Assembly (NCBI GenBank): GCA_947478935.1
Contig: CANJXV010000183.1
Location: forward strand, 1-5,594
Origin: Comamonadaceae bacterium
GTDB lineage: Bacteria; Pseudomonadota; Gammaproteobacteria; Burkholderiales; Burkholderiaceae_C
DNA: 5,594 bases
Direction: 5' to 3'
Shown here: positions 1 to 5,594 of the stretch, piece by piece
How the letters are laid out: every line of letters starts with the position of its first letter
Position numbering within the stretch: position 1 is the stretch's first letter
Made by a program: the position numbers and the translations under genes
Notes under the pieces: model-generated
Told to the model about the DNA's origin: nothing
Databases searched by the model: none
The model's input: the letters and a program-made list of their open reading frames with translations, nothing else

Positions 1-1098
1 AAGCTTGGCGTTTTCAAAACCGGGTACTACTTTTTTGAGTGCGATCAAAGCATGCATTGCTTCTTGGCGACCTTGCATTTCGGCGCGCGTCAAATCCATC
101 ACGTCGGTCGGGTCAAAGCCGTACATATGCGCCAGGTTCAGGTTAGTGGCTTCACCGGCAGGCGTTAAAGCGGACCAGGAACCGCCGATATTGGTGCTGT
201 CCGACGGTATCACGCCCAGTTCGCGAGCGGTGTCAAATTCTTTGTCTAGATAGGGGCTACGCAGCGTGTCCTCTTTGCCTGTGGTTTCTTGCGCCCAGGT
301 ACGGCTCCAGTCTGCATAAGTGGCGGGCTGACTTTCGGTGTAGTCCAAAAAGGCCTGGGTATCTACGCCCGATGCGTTAAAAACCGTGGTCATGCCCAGC
401 ATCTTGTCCTTGGGCGTTTTTCGGTAACTGACCCCAGCCAGATGGGCGATGTCGGCGTCGCCCGAGCAATCAATAATGCGTTTGGCCAGCACCGCTTGGC
501 GGCCTGATTTGCTTTCGGTCACGATACCGCGCAATCGTTTGCCGTCTTCCTCAAAAATCACGTCTACCGCCATGCAGTGCAAGATAGGCCGAACGCCAGC
601 CTCGGTAATCAAGTGGTCGGCCACGACCTTGAAAAAATCCGCGTCCAGGCATTGGCTGTCGTTGTACGGCCACTTAATCGCGCCGCCCATTTGCGCGGCG
701 ATGCGTTCCATTTCAATACCTATGCCCTCGCCCTCGACAGTGCCTTCGTAGCGGTACCAGGCCAGGGTCTCCATACCCACCGTGGTTATGACCCCGCCCA
801 GACAACCAAAGCGCTCCAGCAACACGGTATCTGCGCCGGCGCGGCGCGCGGCCAAAGCGGCCGATATGCCCGCGGGCCCCGCGCCCACCACCAGCACGTC
901 GCAAGTGGTCAGCACCGGCAAAGCTTTGGCCGGTTCGTGGTACACCTGCTGCGCGACATCGAGCGTACCCACGGCGGGCGGCGCATGGCGCAGCACCTCG
1001 CCTTCGGTGGTTTCGCGGCGGCTGACCGGCATGCGCTGACCAGACCAGCGGGTGATCATGCGCTGGGCGCGTGCTTCGTATTTATCCTCGTCTGTCAT
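1..1098 (-). CDS. FAD-dependent oxidoreductase, N-terminal 366 residues (partial, cut by left edge)
   Basis: I translated the minus strand from the ATG at 1098-1096; the frame stays open for 366 codons to position 1, so the C-terminus is missing. After a polar N-terminal stretch of about 65 residues comes a Rossmann FAD-binding fold: the strand CDVLVVGGGPAGISAALAA (66-84) has the GxGxxG glycines at 72, 74 and 77, and E95 in VLLERFG is the usual acidic residue that holds the FAD ribose. FGCLGGVITT (97-106) and IIDCSGDADIAHLAG (208-222) are typical of the FAD_oxidored family (Pfam PF12831 type). No signal peptide or membrane segment is visible, so it is probably cytoplasmic. The start is supported by GGAG seven bases upstream; Met14 and Met23 are weaker alternatives. 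It is divergent from the methylamine-type operon, which suggests but does not prove a shared pathway. The substrate is unknown. The family is confident, the role is not. Confidence 0.87.
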   Translation of the reverse strand, partial: MTDEDKYEARAQRMITRWSGQRMPVSRRETTEGEVLRHAPPAVGTLDVAQQVYHEPAKALPVLTTCDVLVVGAGPAGISAALAARRAGADTVLLERFGCLGGVITTVGMETLAWYRYEGTVEGEGIGIEMERIAAQMGGAIKWPYNDSQCLDADFFKVVADHLITEAGVRPILHCMAVDVIFEEDGKRLRGIVTESKSGRQAVLAKRIIDCSGDADIAHLAGVSYRKTPKDKMLGMTTVFNASGVDTQAFLDYTESQPATYADWSRTWAQETTGKEDTLRSPYLDKEFDTARELGVIPSDSTNIGGSWSALTPAGEATNLNLAHMYGFDPTDVMDLTRAEMQGRQEAMHALIALKKVVPGFENAKL

Positions 1099-1105
1099 GG
1101 GGGTA

Positions 1106-1109
1106 CTCC
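1106..1109 (-). promoter_or_regulatory. Ribosome binding site of the minus-strand FAD oxidoreductase
   Basis: Read on the minus strand, GGAG lies seven bases before the ATG at 1098. The good spacing fixes the start of the flavoprotein gene. Confidence 0.7.
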
Positions 1110-1160
1110 GGCAGCCATTGCGTTGGCAAAGTGGACGCATTGTGTGTGTGCTGCTATTGG

Positions 1161-1177
1161 GCAATTTATAAAATTGC
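1161..1177. repeat. Operator-like palindrome GCAATTT-ATA-AAATTGC
   Basis: A perfect 7-bp inverted repeat with a 3-base centre. It is flanked by a second inverted pair, ATTGGG (1156-1161, sharing one base) and CCCAAT (1182-1187), giving a nested dyad of about 32 bases. It covers the proposed -10 box of the minus-strand gene. The size and symmetry fit a site for a dimeric transcription factor; no regulator gene is in the window, so the protein is unknown. Confidence 0.5.
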
Positions 1178-1195
1178 GCCTCCCAATGGTGCCAA
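1165..1195 (-). promoter_or_regulatory. Possible sigma-70-like promoter for the FAD oxidoreductase
   Basis: On the minus strand TTGGCA (1195-1190) is followed by TATAAA (1170-1165) with a 19-base spacer, or by TTTATA (1172-1167) with a 17-base spacer. The AT-rich box stands out from its GC-rich surroundings and lies 67 bases before the start codon. Both elements fall inside inverted repeats, which would let a bound repressor block the promoter. The match is imperfect and rests on sequence alone. Confidence 0.33.
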
Positions 1196-1327
1196 CGCGG
1201 CAGCTTGCGATTCTCCGGTGGGCGTCGAAGCACGCAAATACGCGGCTTTTTCACTCGACACCCAAGGCCTATGACCCCTGCCTAAGGGGCAAACCCATAA
1301 CAAGTCCAAGGCATGGACAGCCGCTAA

Positions 1328-1354
1328 ATGGCGCATGCCTGCGGGGTGCGCCAT
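1328..1354. repeat. Hairpin with 8-bp GC-rich stem in the leader of the methyltransferase gene
   Basis: ATGGCGCA (1328-1335) pairs perfectly with TGCGCCAT (1347-1354) around an 11-base loop. It is not followed by a T run on the plus strand, so it does not look like an intrinsic terminator. It may be an operator or a leader structure if transcription starts upstream. It also buries an upstream in-frame ATG at 1328, which argues against that codon being the start. Confidence 0.45.
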
Positions 1355-1464
1355 CCATTTGAGCGAGGTGAACTGCATAGAATTGCGCGGCACGTCCGAG
1401 GTGCGGCCCGCAAGGGTGTCGTTGACCCGGCATGTAAACGCACATCCCTGCATCGGTATTTAGC

Positions 1465-1468
1465 GGAG
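1465..1468 (+). promoter_or_regulatory. Ribosome binding site of the MttB-family gene
   Basis: GGAG lies nine bases before the ATG at 1478. The in-frame ATG at 1328 has no comparable site, so this one decides the start. Confidence 0.65.
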
Positions 1469-1477
1469 ACACCCCAC

Positions 1478-3037
1478 ATGACAGAAGAAGCAACAGCGCC
1501 CAGCTCGCCGGCACGACGTCGCGCCGGTCGCGGCAGCGGCACTATCCGCGTTGCACCCTCCACCACCAAATACCGCAACCTTAAACACCGCCTGCCACCG
1601 ACGCCCATGGTGTCGCAAGACGAGTTGGAAGCCATCCACAACGCCTCGCTCACCATTTTGGAAGAAATGGGCATGGACTTCATGCACCCGCAGGCGCGCG
1701 AAATTTTGAAAAAAGCCGGTGCTGATGTGCGCGAAGGTTCTGAGCGCGTGCGCTTTGACCGCAATTTGATTTTGCAGACCATCAAAAGCTGCCCGTCCGA
1801 GTTCACGCTGCATGCACGCAATCCGGAGCGCAATATCCATATCGGCGGCAAGAACCTGGCTTTTGCGCAAGTCGCTAGCCCGCCTAATTGCTCAGATATG
1901 CAAGGCGGGCGTCGCGCTGGTAACCAGCAAGACTTTCGCAACCTGGTAAAACTGGCGCAGCGCTACGACATTATCCATTGCACCGGCGGTTATCCAGTAG
2001 AGCCCGTCGATCTGCATGCCTCGGTGCGACATCTGGACTGTTTGTCCGACATCGCCAAACTAACCGACAAAGCTTTTCACGCCTATTCGCTGGGCAAAGA
2101 GCGCAACCAGGATGCTTTGGAAATCGTGCGCATCGTGCGCGGCATCAGCAACGAGCAATTGGAACGTGAGCCTTCACTGTTTTCCATCATCAACAGTTCT
2201 TCGCCGCTGCGTCTGGATACGCCGATGTTGCAAGGCATTTTGGAAATGTCCTCGCGCAACCAGATCATCATGCTCACGCCCTTTACGCTGGCCGGAGCCA
2301 TGGCGCCGGTGACGATTGCCGGCGCGCTGGCACAGCAAAACGCCGAGGCGCTGGCCGGTATCACGCTAACCCAATTGGTGCGCCCCGGCGCGCCAGTGGT
2401 GTACGGCGGGTTTACCTCTAACGTCGATATGAAAAGCGGCGCACCGGCCTTTGGAACGCCCGAGTACATGAAGGCGGTTTTGGTGGGTGGGCAACTGTGC
2501 CGCAAATACGGCATCCCTTACCGCTCCAGCAATGTGAACGCGGCTAACACCGTCGATGCGCAAGCGGCCTATGAATCCGTGTTTTCATTGTGGGCGCTGA
2601 CGCAAGCTGGTGGCAACTTCATCATGCACAGCGCCGGTTGGATGGAAGGCGGCCTCACTGCCTCGTTTGAAAAATTCATTCTCGACTGCGACCTCTTGCA
2701 AATGGTGGCCGAGTTCCTGACACCGCTGGACGTCAGCCCTGCCGGCTTAGCGCTGGACGCCATTCGCGATGTAGGCCCCGGCGGCCACTACTTCGGCACG
2801 GCGCACACGCTGGAGCGTTTTGAGACGGCGTTTTATTCGCCGATTATTTCTGACTGGCGCAATTACGAATCGTGGGACGAAGGCGGTCGCCCCACGGCCT
2901 ACCAAAAGGCCAATACCATTTGGCAAAAAGAACTCGAATCCTACGAGCGCCCACCTATGGACGCAGCCATCGAAGAAGAGTTGGATGCCTTTGTCAGTCT
3001 GCGCAAATCCCAGGGCGGCGCACCCACCGATTTTTAA
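1478..3037 (+). CDS. Trimethylamine methyltransferase (MttB) superfamily protein, non-pyrrolysine type
   Basis: The 519-residue product belongs to the MttB superfamily, whose characterised members remove a methyl group from trimethylamine, glycine betaine, carnitine or proline betaine and pass it to a corrinoid protein. It begins with an Arg-rich, disordered-looking tail (about 1-35), as in many proteobacterial relatives, then a TIM-barrel-like body starting near NASLTILEEMGMDF (55-68). Family hallmarks are PVVYGGFTSNVDMKSGAPAF (306-325), VDAQAAYES (359-367) and AGWMEGGLTASFEKFILD (386-403). The frame has no internal TAG, so no pyrrolysine is encoded, unlike true archaeal MttB; glycine betaine or another betaine is a more likely substrate than trimethylamine. 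It is a soluble cytoplasmic protein. The start at 1478 is preferred for its GGAG site; the 50 codons upstream encode an Arg/His-rich stretch unlike the family. It leads the operon, 35 bases before the DMGDH-like gene. Family certain, substrate inferred. Confidence 0.93.
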   Translation: MTEEATAPSSPARRRAGRGSGTIRVAPSTTKYRNLKHRLPPTPMVSQDELEAIHNASLTILEEMGMDFMHPQAREILKKAGADVREGSERVRFDRNLILQTIKSCPSEFTLHARNPERNIHIGGKNLAFAQVASPPNCSDMQGGRRAGNQQDFRNLVKLAQRYDIIHCTGGYPVEPVDLHASVRHLDCLSDIAKLTDKAFHAYSLGKERNQDALEIVRIVRGISNEQLEREPSLFSIINSSSPLRLDTPMLQGILEMSSRNQIIMLTPFTLAGAMAPVTIAGALAQQNAEALAGITLTQLVRPGAPVVYGGFTSNVDMKSGAPAFGTPEYMKAVLVGGQLCRKYGIPYRSSNVNAANTVDAQAAYESVFSLWALTQAGGNFIMHSAGWMEGGLTASFEKFILDCDLLQMVAEFLTPLDVSPAGLALDAIRDVGPGGHYFGTAHTLERFETAFYSPIISDWRNYESWDEGGRPTAYQKANTIWQKELESYERPPMDAAIEEELDAFVSLRKSQGGAPTDF

Positions 3038-3056
3038 ATTTTTGTAGCTCCACAAA

Positions 3057-3063
3057 AGAAGGA
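3057..3063 (+). promoter_or_regulatory. Ribosome binding site of the DMGDH-like gene
   Basis: AGAAGGA lies nine bases before the ATG at 3073, in the 35-base gap after the methyltransferase stop codon. It selects this start over in-frame codons further upstream that would overlap the preceding gene. Confidence 0.75.
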
Positions 3064-3072
3064 TTTGCAACC

Positions 3073-5502
3073 ATGAAAACAACAGCGCGCGTAGTCATCA
3101 TCGGCGGCGGTGTCGTCGGATGTTCGGTGCTTTACCACCTGACCAAAAAAGGCTGGAGCGATGTGATGTTGCTCGAGCGCGACCAGCTGACTTCAGGCTC
3201 CACCTGGCATGCCGCTGGAGGCTTCCACACCCTCAACGGCGACCCCAATGTAGCCATGTTGCAGAGCTACACAGTGAGCCTGTACGAAGAGTTGGAACGT
3301 ATTTCTGGCCAATCCTGCGGCATGCACAAATCGCCCGGCATCATGTTGGCCGATACGCCCGAGCGCATGGAGTTTTTGAAAATGACAGTAGCGCGTGGCC
3401 GCTACCTGGGCATGGAAACCGAAATCATCTCCATCAAAGAAGCGCTGAACTATTTCCCCTTCATCGAAGAAAAGTATTTTTTGGGTGCGCTGCTAGACCC
3501 CAACGAGGGGCACTTAGACCCCAGCGGCACCACCTATGCCTACGCCAAAGCCGCGCGTCTGGGCGGCGCCACCATCGAGGTACAAACCAAGGTGGAAAGC
3601 CTGGAGCAAAAGCCCGATGGCATCTGGCGCGTCATCACCAATAAAGGCGTAGTCGAGTGCGAGCATGTGGTCAACGCCGGCGGCCTTTGGGCGCGCGAAG
3701 TGGGCCGCATGGTCGGCATCGAACTGCCGGTGCTGGCCATGGAGCATATGTATTTGGTCACCGACGATATTCCTGAAGTGGAAGCCTTTAATAAAAGCGC
3801 GGGCAAAGAAATCGGCCATGTCATCGACTTCGGCGCCGAAAGCTATTTGCGCCAGGAAGGCAAAGGCATGGTGCTGGGTGTGTACGAGCAAGCGGGTAAA
3901 CCTTGGTCCACCAAGACCACGCCCTGGAGCTTTGGTCAGGAGCTGCTGCAACCGGACCTGGACCGTATCGCGCCTTCTTTAGAGATCGCCTTCAAACATT
4001 TCCCCACGCTAGAGCACGCAGGCATCAAGCGGGTGATCAATGGGCCCTTCACCTTTGCCCCTGATGGCAATCCGCTGGTCGGTCCGGTGCAAGGGCGCAC
4101 TAATTTTTGGAGTGCTTGCGGCGTGATGGCCGGTTTTAGCCAAGGCGGCGGCGTGGGCTTAGCGCTGTCCAACTGGATGGTCGATGGCGACCCCGGTTTT
4201 GACATTTGGGGTATGGACGTGGCGCGCTACGGCGACTGGGCCACGCGCACTTACACCAATGCCAAAGTGCGCGAAAACTATTCGCGCCGTTTTCGCATCC
4301 GCTTCCCCAACGAAGAGTTGCCTGCAGGCCGGCCGCTGCAAACCACGCCGCTGTACGACAAGTTCATCGAACAGGGAGCGGTCATGGGCGACTCCTGGGG
4401 TATGGAAACGCCGCTGTGGTTTGCCCCCGAAGGCACCGAAGCCAAAGACATCGTGTCCTTCCACCGCTCTAATGACTTTGAGCCCATCAAAGCCGAGTGC
4501 AAAGCGGTGCGCGAAGCCGTTGGCGTGACCGAGGTGGCCAACTTCGCCAAGTACGAAATCACCGGCCCGGGCGCCGAGGCTTGGCTACAAGGCCTAATGA
4601 CCAATACCCTGCCCAAAACCGGCCGTTTGCAGTTGTGCCCCATGCTCAACCACCAGGGCAAGATCATCGGCGATTTCACCATCGCCAAGGCCGAGGAAGG
4701 CCGCTTCATGATGTGGGGCTCCAGCCAAGCGCAGGTCTATCACATGCGCTGGTTTGAAAAGACCTTGCCTAAAGACGGCTCGGTGCATATCGCGCCCTAC
4801 GGCATGAAGCTGATTGGCCTGTCGATCGCTGGCCCCAAGTCGCGCGAGCTGCTGCAACGCCTTACCGACGAAGACGTATCCAACGAAGCCTTCAAGTTCA
4901 TGGACTACCGCGAAATGGAAATCGCCACCGTACAGGCCAAGATCAATCGCGTGACCTACACCGGCGACCTGGGCTACGAGATCTGGGTGGCGCCCGAATA
5001 CCAACGTCGCTTGTACGAGAGCATCATGGCAGCGGGCGCCGACTTAGGTATCAAAAACTTCGGCATGCGAGCGCTTTTGTGCCTGCGTCTGGAGAAAAAC
5101 TTCGGCACCTGGTTCCGCGAGTTCCGCCCCATTTACGGGCCCTTCGAGGCCGGTCTGGACCGTTTTGTCAAACTCGACAAGCACGATTACATCGGCAAGG
5201 CGGCAGCCATCAAAGAGAAACAAGACGGCCCCAGAAAAACCCGCATCTTTATGGTGGTGGATGCGCTGGACTGCGACGTGATGGGCGACGAACCGATCTG
5301 GGTCGATGGCAACGTCGTTGGCTGGGTTACTTCAGGCGGCTTTGGCCACTATGTGAACCAATCGCTGGCGCAAGGCTATATTCCCACCGAATGCTTTAAG
5401 CCGGATATGGCCTTAGAGATTGAAATCCTAGGCGAGCGCCGCCCGGCCCGCCTGCAAATGGATCCGCCTTTTGACCCCGAAGCCAAGCGCATGCGCATGT
5501 AA
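3073..5502 (+). CDS. Dimethylglycine/sarcosine dehydrogenase-type flavoprotein with GcvT-like folate domain
   Basis: The 809-residue length and domain order fit the DMGDH/sarcosine dehydrogenase family, which oxidises an N-methyl group with FAD and transfers the one-carbon unit to tetrahydrofolate. The N-terminal DAO-type FAD domain (about 7-370) opens with RVVIIGGGVVGCSVLYHL, glycines 11, 13 and 16, and E35. SGSTWHAAGG (41-50) carries His46, which aligns with the histidine that covalently binds FAD in mammalian DMGDH. APDGNPLVGPV (329-339) and the glycine-rich GFSQGGGVGLAL (354-365) close the domain. A linker domain (about 370-430) leads to the GCV_T domain (about 430-700), where D534 in GKIIGDFTIAK is the probable folate-side acid, followed by YTGDLGYEIWVAPE (629-642) and FEAGLDRFVKLDK (691-703), and then a GCV_T C-terminal barrel (about 718-800). 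No signal peptide is visible. Whether the substrate is dimethylglycine, sarcosine or another methylamine cannot be told; the neighbours favour dimethylglycine. Confidence 0.93.
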   Translation: MKTTARVVIIGGGVVGCSVLYHLTKKGWSDVMLLERDQLTSGSTWHAAGGFHTLNGDPNVAMLQSYTVSLYEELERISGQSCGMHKSPGIMLADTPERMEFLKMTVARGRYLGMETEIISIKEALNYFPFIEEKYFLGALLDPNEGHLDPSGTTYAYAKAARLGGATIEVQTKVESLEQKPDGIWRVITNKGVVECEHVVNAGGLWAREVGRMVGIELPVLAMEHMYLVTDDIPEVEAFNKSAGKEIGHVIDFGAESYLRQEGKGMVLGVYEQAGKPWSTKTTPWSFGQELLQPDLDRIAPSLEIAFKHFPTLEHAGIKRVINGPFTFAPDGNPLVGPVQGRTNFWSACGVMAGFSQGGGVGLALSNWMVDGDPGFDIWGMDVARYGDWATRTYTNAKVRENYSRRFRIRFPNEELPAGRPLQTTPLYDKFIEQGAVMGDSWGMETPLWFAPEGTEAKDIVSFHRSNDFEPIKAECKAVREAVGVTEVANFAKYEITGPGAEAWLQGLMTNTLPKTGRLQLCPMLNHQGKIIGDFTIAKAEEGRFMMWGSSQAQVYHMRWFEKTLPKDGSVHIAPYGMKLIGLSIAGPKSRELLQRLTDEDVSNEAFKFMDYREMEIATVQAKINRVTYTGDLGYEIWVAPEYQRRLYESIMAAGADLGIKNFGMRALLCLRLEKNFGTWFREFRPIYGPFEAGLDRFVKLDKHDYIGKAAAIKEKQDGPRKTRIFMVVDALDCDVMGDEPIWVDGNVVGWVTSGGFGHYVNQSLAQGYIPTECFKPDMALEIEILGERRPARLQMDPPFDPEAKRMRM

Positions 5503-5506
5503 GGAG
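5501..5506 (+). promoter_or_regulatory. Ribosome binding site of the soxB-like gene
   Basis: A near-ideal AAGGAG overlaps the TAA stop of the preceding gene and ends eight bases before the ATG at 5515. This arrangement suggests closely coupled translation in one transcript. Confidence 0.8.
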
Positions 5507-5514
5507 CCCACCCG

Positions 5515-5594
5515 ATGACGCACTACTCGGCCTGGGCGCTATTGCGCAACGCCCTTGGCGGTCACAAACACTGGGACCGCGCCTGGCGCGACCC
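5515..5594 (+). CDS. soxB: Sarcosine oxidase subunit beta, N-terminal 26 residues (partial, cut by right edge)
   Basis: Only 26 complete codons are present. The product starts MTHYSAWALLRNALGGHKHW and continues with DRAWRD and a codon beginning CC. From memory of the family, SoxB subunits of heterotetrameric sarcosine oxidase start with a stretch of the form M-x-x-YS-x-x-x-LLRNAL-x-G-x-x-x-W-x-x-x-WR-x-P just before the Rossmann GGGGHG motif, and this matches. SoxB binds the FAD that oxidises sarcosine to glycine; the complete enzyme also needs SoxD, SoxA and SoxG, normally encoded directly downstream. The gene follows the DMGDH-like stop codon by 12 bases and has a strong ribosome binding site, so it should be the third gene of the operon. 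The FAD site lies outside the window, so the call rests on the short N-terminus and the context. Confidence 0.78.
   Translation, partial: MTHYSAWALLRNALGGHKHWDRAWRD

Larger units (their letters stand above)
1120..1198. repeat. 9-bp inverted repeat, arms 62 bases apart
   Basis: GCGTTGGCA at 1120-1128 is the exact reverse complement of TGCCAACGC at 1190-1198. The AT-rich palindrome lies between the arms. The arms could be paired binding half-sites that flank the promoter, for example for DNA looping; a 9-bp match at this distance could also be chance. Confidence 0.4.
1099..1477. other. Divergent intergenic control region (379 bases)
   Basis: This stretch separates the heads of two divergently transcribed units, so it should hold both promoters. 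I see no convincing gene in it. It contains a (TG)5 run at 1141-1150, a 9-bp inverted repeat (1120-1128 with 1190-1198), a 7-bp palindrome at 1161-1177 inside a further inverted pair (1156-1161 with 1182-1187), two small hairpins at 1275-1289 and 1304-1318, and an 8-bp-stem hairpin at 1328-1354. A plus-strand promoter is not obvious: TAGAAT at 1378-1383 resembles a -10 box but has no good -35 at the right distance, and TTGACC at 1422-1427 resembles a -35 box but has no matching -10. The leader of the methyltransferase transcript could be 100 bases or longer. Confidence 0.7.

Noticed and set aside
1..6. HindIII site AAGCTT exactly at the left edge
   Set aside because: It may mean the record is a cloned restriction fragment, but the FAD oxidoreductase frame runs cleanly into it and it has no evident biological meaning.
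1273..1322. Resemblance to a glycine riboswitch (GCCTAAGGGGCAA followed by AAGGCATGGACAG)
   Set aside because: Metabolically attractive, but the conserved CCGAAG and CUCAGG core positions are changed and no GGAGAG-type P1 strand is visible upstream. A covariance-model search would settle it.
577..1362. Long plus-strand open frame opposite the FAD oxidoreductase
   Set aside because: Its product is rich in His, Arg, Ala and Gly with no recognisable motif, as expected for the antisense of a GC-rich gene, while the minus strand encodes a clear FAD-binding fold.
1328..1477. In-frame 50-codon N-terminal extension of the MttB-family protein starting at an ATG at 1328
   Set aside because: It directly follows a TAA, has no Shine-Dalgarno site, its ATG lies in a hairpin stem, and its His/Arg-rich sequence does not resemble the family. 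The ATG at 1478 has a GGAG at good distance.
1324..1941. Minus-strand open frame of 205 codons opposite the start of the methyltransferase gene
   Set aside because: It lies antisense to a confidently identified gene, has no family motif, and its composition is that of a shadow frame.
2872..3072. Upstream extension of the DMGDH-like frame overlapping the end of the methyltransferase gene
   Set aside because: The AGAAGGA site and the Rossmann strand beginning seven residues after the ATG at 3073 fit the family start. The extension is in another frame of the preceding gene and has no family similarity.
3035..3072. T-rich stretch after the methyltransferase stop as an intrinsic terminator
   Set aside because: No stable stem precedes the T run, and the next gene starts 35 bases later on the same strand.

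Overview
The window holds four protein genes, two of them cut by the window ends. The GC-rich composition, the compact gene order with clear Shine-Dalgarno sites, and the protein families (non-pyrrolysine MttB, DMGDH-type dehydrogenase, heterotetrameric sarcosine oxidase) point to a proteobacterium. Codon style suggests a betaproteobacterium of the Burkholderiales type, but that is only an impression; no marker gene is present.

Layout: (1) positions 1-1098, minus strand, is the N-terminal 366 residues of an FAD-dependent oxidoreductase whose C-terminus lies beyond the left edge. (2) Positions 1099-1477 are a 379-base divergent intergenic region with several inverted repeats, a possible minus-strand promoter and a strong 8-bp hairpin; it probably carries the control of both transcription units. 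(3) Positions 1478-3037, plus strand, encode a 519-residue member of the trimethylamine methyltransferase (MttB) superfamily without an in-frame UAG, so a non-pyrrolysine type. (4) Positions 3073-5502, plus strand, encode an 809-residue dimethylglycine/sarcosine dehydrogenase-type flavoprotein with a C-terminal GcvT-like folate domain. (5) From 5515 to the right edge is the start of a gene whose first 26 residues look like sarcosine oxidase subunit beta (SoxB).

The three plus-strand genes are spaced 35 and 12 bases apart, each with its own ribosome binding site, and no terminator is visible between them, so they are probably one operon. Together they suggest stepwise N-demethylation of a quaternary or tertiary methylamine: the MttB-family enzyme takes the first methyl group (from glycine betaine or a similar betaine), the DMGDH-like protein oxidises the resulting dimethylated amine and passes the one-carbon unit to tetrahydrofolate, and sarcosine oxidase (soxB and presumably soxD, soxA and soxG beyond the edge) finishes to glycine. 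This pathway is inferred from families and gene order; the actual substrate, and the methyl acceptor of the MttB-family enzyme, cannot be read from the sequence. No RNA gene, insertion sequence, CRISPR array or convincing terminator was found.
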